Of a stretch of DNA of 64,000 nt, positions 25,942-32,777 are shown one piece after another (position 1 is the stretch's first letter; every line of letters starts with the position of its first letter). The DNA comes from Nocardiopsis_B sediminis (GTDB lineage Bacteria; Actinomycetota; Actinomycetes; Streptosporangiales; Streptosporangiaceae): the NCBI RefSeq assembly GCF_042650565.1, contig NZ_JBHSBH010000007.1:496001-560000 (forward strand), written 5' to 3'. A program made the translations under genes and the position numbers. Under the pieces are notes generated by a model. It did not search any database. It saw only the letters and a list, made by a program, of their open reading frames with translations, and was not told where the DNA came from.

Positions 25942-26919
25942 CTACAGGGTGCCGATGATGTCCAGTGCGGAGCGGGTGGCTTGGAACGTCCCATTCGCTA
26001 AATCGAGGAATCCTTGAACCCGGGCGACGAGCTGACGCCCTTTGGGGGATTCAACGTCGGATTCCTTTTCGATATCGGATGCGTAGTGATTCGCGCGTTC
26101 TGCCTCTGCTGCGGATGACGCCATTCGGGCGTCGGCGCGCAATGCCTCTGCCAGTTGCAAAGCCATTGACCGGCCGTCAGTATACTGATTCCCTCGAACG
26201 CTAGAATTATCCCCTTGGGCCGCCTGCACATTGGTGGAGTTAATGATATTCTGATGATAGTATGACGATTTTGGATTCAATTCTCGCTCAAGCATGATCC
26301 ATCCTCTTTCCGTCAGGGATACGATCGTTGTGTCTTCATACCCAAATTGAATTATCCCATAGTTGTACAGATTTGATAGGATGATCCACAATGCGCGAGG
26401 ATGCAATTGGGTGCCGCGATATGCCCATCCTTTCAGGGAAATGAGATCTCCTCGATTTCCACTCGCTCGGAAAATGTCCGCCAGCAGCTCTTGTTGTACG
26501 CGCCCGCGCCCAAGGTGGTCCAGCTGCATTTGTGCTCTCTTGTTGGCACCCAATATTTCGTGGGGTCGAATGTCCGCAAACATACTGACACCAATCGCAA
26601 CAATGACGGTCAGCCAGTAGATTGCCAATCCGAGTCCGCTGCCGTCATCCTCGATGAACCATGCGCTGATCAGTAACAACGGGACGCTCACCACCACTAT
26701 GGCGAGTATAAGGACGATAAATACGTTCCGCTTATCCTCTCCGTTTGTCATTTTGCGCAGCATGGTCAGCGTGATCATTGCAATCACCATGGTGATCCAG
26801 TATCGATGAGGCAAGGCTATGAAGGAAGACGTGCTCATCCGGAGTGAAGCTGCCGCCAGCAAGCCAAATAAAATTATCCATTTATCCCAGGCTGATACCC
26901 TTGGTCGATTTGCGCTCAC
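25942..26919 (-). CDS. membrane/winged-helix protein, paralogue B of a tandem pair
   Basis: A 325-aa protein. Four hydrophobic helices lie in the first 120 residues (near 14-30, 37-53, 67-90 and 97-115). A soluble winged-helix-like domain follows (about 130-225; LADIFRASG...LHPRALWIILSNLYNYGIIQF, then TERGWIMLERELNP). Then comes a NSTNVQAAQGDNS turn resembling glycine-asparagine linkers of prokaryotic signalling and defence proteins, and a C-terminal helical domain (LQLAEALRADA to the end). The upstream gene has the same layout. Base composition is well below the island average. Position beside the CRISPR-Cas locus suggests a defence or sensing role; no family is known to me. Confidence 0.7.
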   Translation of the reverse strand: MSANRPRVSAWDKWIILFGLLAAASLRMSTSSFIALPHRYWITMVIAMITLTMLRKMTNGEDKRNVFIVLILAIVVVSVPLLLISAWFIEDDGSGLGLAIYWLTVIVAIGVSMFADIRPHEILGANKRAQMQLDHLGRGRVQQELLADIFRASGNRGDLISLKGWAYRGTQLHPRALWIILSNLYNYGIIQFGYEDTTIVSLTERGWIMLERELNPKSSYYHQNIINSTNVQAAQGDNSSVRGNQYTDGRSMALQLAEALRADARMASSAAEAERANHYASDIEKESDVESPKGRQLVARVQGFLDLANGTFQATRSALDIIGTL

Positions 26920-26947
26920 ATTGCCCGCCTCGTTCCGATGAATTTGG

Positions 26948-27946
26948 TCAATTCATACCGATAATCTCTAGTATGGACCTCGTCGCTTGATATGAACCAT
27001 TTGCCAGGTCGAGGAAACCTTGGATCTGGGCAACAAGCTGTTGTCCCTGTGCGGATTTCACGGTTCCTGCGGATTCGATCTCGCGAGCGTAGTGGTTTGC
27101 GCGGTCCTCCTCGGCCGGGGAGGTCGTCACGCCGGCATCAGCACGCAACGCCTCAGCCAGTTGCATCGCTAGGGACTGACCCTCGGAATGCTGATCCCCG
27201 AGAATTCTGGAGTTCTCCCCCTGGGCTGCCTGTACGTTGGTCGAGTTGACGATATTCTGATAGTAGTTAGACGACCTCGGATTTAGACGCCGCTCGCTCT
27301 CAATCCACCCTCTTTCCGTCAGCACGACAATCGATCTAGCACCCGCGTACGAAATGAGACCTTCGTGATACAGATCCGAAAGAAGTATTCCGATCGTTCG
27401 GCTATGTGCACGGATTCCATTGTATGTCCACCCACTCGTATGAATGCGCTCGCCGCGAAATCTGCTCAGCCTGCATATGAACGCCAGTAAGTCCCACTTG
27501 GCTTCGTTGCGACCGAATTCGTGAAGTTGGCGTAGTGCCACTCCGTGTTCTAACCCTGACGGAGTCGACTCGACAGTCCGTACGCCAAATGCGCAAGAAT
27601 AGAGCGCGAACACCACTCCCAGCCAATAGATCACCCATGCGATTTCGACTAAGCCATGCGTCACTACGTATATTTCAACCAGAGATAACGGGATTCCCCA
27701 CGCGATAAAAAAGACTACGATCGCAATGAATACACTGCGCCGATCCTCGCCATTGCGTTTCCCGTGCAGCGAGAAAAGCGTAACCACTGAGATAGTCAGC
27801 GTGGCCCCATATCGATATGGCCAAGGTTCGGGCATGATTCCCTGCATGCTGGATACCATACTCAGCAGGAAAGACGCGCAGCCAAGGAGCGCAAAGGAAA
27901 TGATCCAGATTTTCTCTGCGGTGGTCCATGTTTCATTTGCGTTCAC
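26948..27946 (-). CDS. membrane/winged-helix protein, paralogue A of a tandem pair
   Basis: A 332-aa protein with the same plan as the next gene, 28 bases downstream: four N-terminal helices in about 120 residues, a winged-helix-like middle (LAFICRLSRFRGERIHTSG, then TERGWIESERRLNPRSS), the NSTNVQAAQGENS turn, and a C-terminal helical domain (MQLAEALRADAG to the IIGMN end). The C-terminal thirds of the two are much more alike than the membrane parts, which suggests that the sensing half diverged while the helical output or assembly half was kept. They are probably co-transcribed. Function unknown. Confidence 0.7.
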   Translation of the reverse strand: MNANETWTTAEKIWIISFALLGCASFLLSMVSSMQGIMPEPWPYRYGATLTISVVTLFSLHGKRNGEDRRSVFIAIVVFFIAWGIPLSLVEIYVVTHGLVEIAWVIYWLGVVFALYSCAFGVRTVESTPSGLEHGVALRQLHEFGRNEAKWDLLAFICRLSRFRGERIHTSGWTYNGIRAHSRTIGILLSDLYHEGLISYAGARSIVVLTERGWIESERRLNPRSSNYYQNIVNSTNVQAAQGENSRILGDQHSEGQSLAMQLAEALRADAGVTTSPAEEDRANHYAREIESAGTVKSAQGQQLVAQIQGFLDLANGSYQATRSILEIIGMN

Positions 27947-28033
27947 CCTTGCCTCCCCGCCATCCCGGAAGGAATTGATTCTAACAATCTGATTGGTGGC
28001 GCGAAAGTGGTTTCGACGTCCGCATGATTGTGA

Positions 28034-28246
28034 TCATGGGTTGGTTTGTCGGGGCGGTCGGATGGCGATGGTCAGGCTGGCGAACTCGTCGAGAGTGATC
28101 GTTCCTGCGTGGGGTCCGCCGTGCTCGAACTCGGGGATGATCGGCCCGTCAACGTCGCCGCGGTTGACGGTACCGGTGACCCACCGGTAGCGGAGGTACA
28201 GGTATTCGCCGGTGTCAGTCCAAGCGTCCCATTTGGGATGGGGCAT
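28034..28246 (-). CDS. small hypothetical protein, island cargo
   Basis: A 70-aa protein from the ATG at 28246 (MPHPKWDAWTDTGEYLYLRYR, ending AIRPPRQTNP). It has the compact strand-rich look of small actinobacterial proteins encoded near phage-like and HTH genes. It overlaps the DUF6221-like frame upstream by about 30 bases. No function can be assigned. Confidence 0.5.
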   Translation of the reverse strand: MPHPKWDAWTDTGEYLYLRYRWVTGTVNRGDVDGPIIPEFEHGGPHAGTITLDEFASLTIAIRPPRQTNP

Positions 28247-28493
28247 GCGGAGCAAGTTTCCACGGCCCGGACGACCGTGATCGTGGCGTCCATTCCTGTC
28301 GGTAGTCGGGTTGGTCTGCGTAGACGGCGGCGAGGAAGCGCAGCACGCGGACATGCGGTGCGGGATCGCCGAGATCCGCGGCTGCCTTGTAGGCGTCCAC
28401 GAGTGCCCGTTTCGCTGACACCTCGGAGAGCACTCGCCCGGGGTGGTGGCGGGCGATGTGGTCGGCGGTGGCCCACTTCTGTTCGTCGGGCAC
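28215..28493 (-). pseudogene. DUF6221-like protein, N-terminally truncated
   Basis: A 92-codon frame from a GTG at 28493. HIARHHPGRVLSEVSAKRALV and LRFLAAVYADQPDYRQEW resemble the C-terminal half of DUF6221 proteins, common in Streptomyces-type mobile elements and of unknown function. The expected N-terminal half is absent: the same frame upstream soon meets a stop. I read it as a truncated copy. Confidence 0.5.
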
Positions 28494-28734
28494 CTGGCCG
28501 AGTCGGCGGCAGTCGGCTACGGGGGTGCCATGGGGCGTGTCGTCGGTGGCGTTGTCGGCGTGGACGTCCGAACCCGGCCGTCCCGATCACGGCCGTGCCC
28601 CGCTCGCCAGCGTCGTCATCATCGCCGACCGGCTGTCCGCAACCGTCCTTCTCCACCGCATCAAGGTCGCGGGCAACGGCGTCCTTGACCGACGACCGCG
28701 CGAAGCCCCTGGCCCGGATCCCGTCACTCTGCTC

Positions 28735-28874
28735 TATCTCACGCTGTACCCGCCAGTCCTGGCCGAACAGACCCTGATCGACAGCGCATTCCCCAGGTCG
28801 TCGGCTCCGAAGGAGGTGATGTCGATGGTGTCGGGGAACAGCAGGCCTTCGAGCCGCATCGCCGCGTTCGTCAT
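28735..28874 (-). pseudogene. ISL3-like transposase N-terminal fragment
   Basis: An ATG at 28874 opens a 46-aa frame (MTNAAMRLEGLLFPDT, IDITSF) that resembles the first residues of actinobacterial ISL3-type transposases and then stops. A 40-base sequence about 80 bases upstream (28951-28990) recurs at 40598-40637 and could be the terminal repeat of the same insertion sequence. The rest of the transposase is missing. The remainder of 28500-29110 shows nothing else coding. Confidence 0.35.
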
Positions 28875-28950
28875 GGAAGGCGACCTTGGCCGGAGCCTTC
28901 AGTGCCGGGAGGGGGATCCCGGCATCGACCCGGAACCCGCATCATCTACT

Positions 28951-28990
28951 TCACGCTGTGTGAGGGCTCCACACAGAGTGAGCCAGAACC
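28951..28990. repeat. 40-base repeat, candidate IS end (partner at 40598)
   Basis: The segment starts TCACGCTG and ends TGAGCCAGAACC. It matches 40598-40637 without gaps at roughly 80-85% identity, same orientation. It contains an internal near-palindrome (TCACGCTGTGTG against CACACAGAGTGA). Such ends occur in front of transposase genes, and a transposase-like fragment lies just beside this copy. Confidence 0.45.
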
Positions 28991-29120
28991 GCCAGAGCGA
29001 ACAGAACCACCGGATCGTGCCGGGCGTGCTCCGGCTATCCAGCCGCTGCCCGGCGCGGTAGCATGAGCGCGGGTTGAGTAGGGCCCCCAGCCGCGCTGGG
29101 GGCCTTCGTTGTTCCACCGG

Positions 29121-29315
29121 TCAGAGTTCGCCGGCGCCTACGGCCTCGACGAAGGCGCGCCACTCGGCGTGGTTGAACTCTAGGTGCCCCGCCGGGTTCT
29201 GGGAGTCCCGCACGGCGACGCCGCCGACGCGTGCGGTCTCGGCGACCTCGACGCAGTCGTTGGCGCCGCTGAAGCTGGACTTTCTCCAGTTCAGGCGGGT
29301 GGGTTGAGTAGTCAT
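29121..29315 (-). CDS. DUF397 domain-containing protein
   Basis: A 64-aa protein covering the whole DUF397 fold: WRKSSFSGANDCVEVAE near the N-terminus, then VAVRDSQNPAG and a late WRAFVEAV helix. DUF397 proteins are nearly always encoded just after a DUF5753-type HTH regulator, as here (10-base gap), and have been proposed as partners in toxin-antitoxin-like or developmental switches in actinomycetes. Confidence 0.93.
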   Translation of the reverse strand: MTTQPTRLNWRKSSFSGANDCVEVAETARVGGVAVRDSQNPAGHLEFNHAEWRAFVEAVGAGEL

Positions 29316-29325
29316 TCTGGGCTTT

Positions 29326-30174
29326 CTATCGGAGTTGCTTGGCCCGCTCCGCCAGGTAGGCGTCGGTCACGTCCGGATGCAGCGACTTGGCGTGCAGCCC
29401 GTTGAAGATCCTGTTGTACCGCTCCACCTGGTCGGCGTGATCCAGGTACAAGCCGTCGGAGTCCGTCTCGATGTACACCACGTCGGGATCGGTCCCTGCG
29501 AAGTCGAGTATGACGAACGGACCTCCCATCCCGGCATGCTCCCCAGCGTCGAACGGCAGGATCTGAACGGTGACGTTCGGCTTCCGGTTCCACTCGACGA
29601 GCGCCTCAAGCTGGGCGCGATGGACCTCTGTACCGCCGACGGGACGGACGATCGCCGCCTCGTCGATGATGGCCCAGTAGTCCAGGTGCTGGTCGTGGAT
29701 GCGGCGTTGCCTTCGGCCCTTGCTCTCCTGGATCTTCTCGGCCTGGCCGAACTCCCGTGTGACATCCGCTCGCGACATCGCGAGCGCGTAGTCGGGCGTC
29801 TGCAGCAGGCCAGGCAGGCGCGTGGTCTGGAAGGTCCGGATCCCGTGCGCCTCGGCTTCGAGACCGACGAACTCCCCGGTGATGACCTCGCGGTACTTCT
29901 CCCACCAGCCCCGCTCGCGCGACTGCTTGGCCAGCGCCAGCAGCTCTTCGCGCCGGGCTTCGTCGTCCACACCGTAGAGGTCGAGCAGGTCGCGGACATC
30001 GCGCAGTGAGGGCCGCTTCCACTGGGCTCCCTCGATGCGGCTGATCTTCGACTGCGCCCACTCCAGCCGCGACGCCACGTGCTCGGCCGTGAACCCCGAC
30101 AGCTCCCGCAGCTCCTTGAGCTGACGCGACAGCCGTCGCAGTCGGACGGTCGGGCTGTGCTCCCCGTTGGCCAC
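29326..30174 (-). CDS. HTH regulator with DUF5753 (Scr1 family)
   Basis: A 282-aa protein with GTG start. Residues about 15-70 form an Xre-type helix-turn-helix (LKELRELSGFTAEHVASRLEW, SKISRIEG). Residues about 95-275 form the DUF5753 domain: FQTTRLPGLLQTPDYA, a middle RQRRIHDQ, and a C-terminal VERYNRIFNGLHAKSLHPDVT. It forms a pair with the downstream DUF397 gene. Many copies occur per actinomycete genome. It controls transcription locally; the exact targets are unknown. Confidence 0.93.
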   Translation of the reverse strand: MANGEHSPTVRLRRLSRQLKELRELSGFTAEHVASRLEWAQSKISRIEGAQWKRPSLRDVRDLLDLYGVDDEARREELLALAKQSRERGWWEKYREVITGEFVGLEAEAHGIRTFQTTRLPGLLQTPDYALAMSRADVTREFGQAEKIQESKGRRQRRIHDQHLDYWAIIDEAAIVRPVGGTEVHRAQLEALVEWNRKPNVTVQILPFDAGEHAGMGGPFVILDFAGTDPDVVYIETDSDGLYLDHADQVERYNRIFNGLHAKSLHPDVTDAYLAERAKQLR

Positions 30175-30347
30175 CTGCCACCTCCCATGTGAATCGTAAT
30201 CCCGGGCACGAACAACCCCATATCAGCATCATCTAATTTAGATATTTCAAGTTCGAGGTTGCCAGATCACCCCGCTCGCTGCACGATGGAGGTACTCAAC
30301 CCCTTGCCGGACCGCCCATCCGGCCCGAGAACCCCCTTGGGGGAACT

Positions 30348-30845
30348 ATGCGATTGCGAAGGCTGATTCTGCCGTTGCTCCTGCTCGTGGGAGCGATCCT
30401 CTCCCTCGATGCGGGCACGCCGTCCCGGCGTCACTCCCATCGCCGCCGGCCGCCGGCTGGAGAGCCACTCGGCGTTGCCGTCCCGTCTCGGACGCAGCCG
30501 TCCCCGGCGGCACCAGAGCCTCCGAGCGAAGAGCGGCTCGACCGCGACCAGCTCCAGGCGTTCTACGAGCTGGCCGAGTGGTCGTGGTTCGCGCCGCTGT
30601 GGGACTTCCGCATCGACCGCGGCTCCGTGGCCTGCTACACCGCCCGCCACCGCGTCGAGCACGACACCGTTCTGGCGGCGAGCACTCCGGAACTCCTCCG
30701 CGAGGCGCTGGAGCAGTACCAGCCGTACTCGCCGACCCGCCCCCGCCTCACTCACCGCGAGCGCTTCGAGCGTCAGCGCGAGGAGGAGATCAAGGATGCG
30801 GCCCGCGCCTCGGGAGAGTGGCCCGACCTGATGGGGGGCGCCTAG
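30348..30845 (+). CDS. hypothetical exported or membrane-anchored protein
   Basis: A 165-aa protein with a GGGGGA ribosome binding site. A basic start (MRLRRL) and a hydrophobic helix (ILPLLLLVGAILSL) form a signal or anchor sequence. A Pro/Arg-rich spacer follows, then a compact helical domain from residue about 65 (LDRDQLQAFYELAEWSWFAPLWDFRIDRG). It is divergent from the HTH/DUF397 pair and heads a run of four small overlapping genes ending in a BldC-like regulator. No family is recognised. Confidence 0.6.
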   Translation: MRLRRLILPLLLLVGAILSLDAGTPSRRHSHRRRPPAGEPLGVAVPSRTQPSPAAPEPPSEERLDRDQLQAFYELAEWSWFAPLWDFRIDRGSVACYTARHRVEHDTVLAASTPELLREALEQYQPYSPTRPRLTHRERFERQREEEIKDAARASGEWPDLMGGA

Positions 30846-30958
30846 TGAGACGCCCGCCGCGAGGGCGCCGCGTGCGCCTCTACCTCGTCGTCCACACCGC
30901 GCGCCGCATCCGCGCCCTCCAGGCCGAGCTGGCCGACCTTCTCGGGGAGGCCCGGTGA
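30845..30958 (+). CDS. 37-aa small protein
   Basis: GTG start overlapping the previous stop (TAGTG), and a stop overlapping the next start (GTGA). The product is basic at first (RRPPRGRRVR), then helical (TARRIRALQAELADLLGEA). The two tight overlaps are the main evidence that it is translated. Function unknown. Confidence 0.5.
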   Translation: MRRPPRGRRVRLYLVVHTARRIRALQAELADLLGEAR

Positions 30959-31203
30959 CGATCCTCTTCCAGCCTCAGCCCGATGGCGAGCTGAGCACCT
31001 CCGACGAGGAGATGCTGCGAGTCGCGGGACGCGCTCTCGATACGGCGGCCGACGCGCTCGCGACCGTCGGCGAGGGGAAGGTGCGTCCCGGCACCCAGGC
31101 GCCCACGGTCTTGGGCTCCCGGCTCGGATCGATGGAAGGCCAGGCCCGGCGCATGGCCGAGGAACTGGCGGCTCTGCGACGCAGGCCACAGGGGGACGGT
31201 TGA
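30955..31203 (+). CDS. 82-aa hypothetical protein of the small-gene run
   Basis: GTG start overlapping the 37-aa gene; stop overlapping the BldC-like gene (TGATG). It is helical, with an acidic DEEMLRVAGRALDTAADAL segment and a C-terminal MEGQARRMAEELAAL helix that could form a coiled coil. No family is recognised. The gene order HTH/DUF397 - small proteins - BldC-like recurs in actinomycetes as I recall it. Confidence 0.6.
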   Translation: MTILFQPQPDGELSTSDEEMLRVAGRALDTAADALATVGEGKVRPGTQAPTVLGSRLGSMEGQARRMAEELAALRRRPQGDG

Positions 31204-31579
31204 TGGAGATCTCTGGGCCCGACGTGATGAGGCTCCTCGTTGCCATCGAGTGCCAGCGCGGGTACGTGGGAGGAGCGGTCGTTCGTCGGGACCCGGCAGT
31301 GGCCGTCGCCGACCTCGACCGAGCGCGTACCGCCGCCCTCGACACCGTCAGGCAGATCGACGTGATGCGCAAGCGGTTCGGCGCCTCGGTTCGGTTCCCC
31401 TCGACGACGACCTGCTCACGTCCCGCCAGGTGGCTGATCTCTATGGGGTGACGCCGAAGACGGTGAACCGGTGGGCGCGTGACGGGCTCATCGCCGTGAT
31501 CGTCTCCCCGGGCGGAGGGCACCGCTATCCCGCGCCGCAGTTCGCCAACGGACGCCGCCCCATCGCCCCGAGAGGATGA
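31203..31579 (+). pseudogene. BldC/MerR-like helix-turn-helix protein with frameshift
   Basis: The first frame (MEISGPDVMRLLVAIECQRG to ASVRFP) ends at 31451, but the sequence continues one frame over as LDDDLLTSRQVADLYGV then TPKTVNRWARDGLIAVIVSP and GGGHRYP, a typical BldC-like winged helix. One C missing from the run at 31397-31400 explains the break. With it restored the product would be a normal regulator of about 126 aa. It could be a real mutation or a homopolymer sequencing error. It closes the run of small overlapping genes. Confidence 0.6.
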
Positions 31580-31649
31580 GCGCGCGCCCGGCGGGACCGC
31601 GGGCTCGATGAGCATCGCGCGCCCCCAGGGTGATGCCAGAAGACCTGCG

Positions 31650-32563
31650 GCCCGGTCGGTTGATGCTCGCCGCCCCGATCGCGCGCCGCGTCGCCGAGCT
31701 GTGGAACGCCTGCGGTGCCGACCGAGGTGGCCGGGTGGACGACGCTGGCCCGCGTCGACCCCGAGGCGCCCGACACCTCGGTCGGGCGGCCGCTGGCCAA
31801 CGGCTCTTGCCGCGTGCTCGACGCGGACCTGCGCTCCGTCCCCGCCGGCGCGGTCGGGCAGCTGTGCATCACCGGGGCGGGTGTCGCGGTCGGCTACATC
31901 GAGCGCGCGGGGCTGAGCGCCGACCGGTTCCGCCCGGACCCCTTCGGCGGCCGCCGGCGGCTCTACCTCACCGGCGACCGGGCCCGGCTGCGCGCGGACG
32001 GCCGCTTTGAGGTGCTGGGCCGCGACGATCGGCAGGTGAAGGTGCGCGGGCACCGCATCGAGCCGGACGAGGTCGAGGCGGTGCTGGGGCAGGCGCCCGG
32101 GGTGTGCCACGCGGCCGTGGCGGTCCCGGGCAGCGAGACGGCCGGGCTGTTCCTAACCGGGTACTGCGTGGGGGATGTCGGCGAGGCGGAGCTGGCGCGC
32201 GGCGCGGCCGGGGGTGCTGCTGCCGGCCATGGTGCTGGCCCGCTTCCGGCGGCTCCGCGCGCTTCCGCTGACGCCTAACGGCAAGGTCGACCACGCGGCG
32301 CTGGCCCGCACCGCGCCGGTCCGCGGGCGGTGCGCGGCCGCGTACCGAGGCAGATCACCGGATCGTGCGGATCTGCCGGGATGTGCCGAGCCTCGATGAC
32401 GACTTCCTGTCGCTGGGCGGGACCTCACTGTCAGCGGCCGTCCTGGCGGCCCGCCCTCGGCGAGTGGTGTGGTGTGCGGCCGTCGATACGCGAGCTGTTC
32501 GACGCGGGCACGCTCGGCGAGCTCGCCGCCGCGGTCGCACCGGCGCCGCCCCCGACGCGGTAG
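31650..32563 (+). pseudogene. NRPS adenylation-thiolation domain relic
   Basis: Pieces of an adenylation domain appear in shifting frames: VAELWNACG, then PTEVAGWTTLARVDP, GRPLANG, YLTGDRARLRADGRFEVLGR, DDRQVKVRGHRIEPDEVEAVL (motifs A5-A8), then LPLTPNGKVDHAAL (A10). A thiolation domain follows, with DDDFLSLGGTSLSAAVLAA carrying the phosphopantetheine serine, ending in IRELFDAGTLGELAAAV. At least three frame changes and no start codon show that it is dead. It is a fragment of a nonribosomal peptide synthetase brought into the island. Confidence 0.75.
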
Positions 32564-32777
32564 GAGGAACAGGATGACGGCCGCACGCCCGCTGCGCGTG
32601 ATCGCCGCGCGGCGCGGACGGCTGCGGAAAACTCGTGATGGGGCTCGTCGCCAGCCGCAGGGACGCCGACCGTGCGGCGGCTCGGAGGCCGCTCACCCCG
32701 CCCCTGCGTGCCCTTGGCGCAGGTACTCCAGGTATTGCTGTGTCGCGTATGCCTGTTTGGCCGCGAGGCGATGGGTG

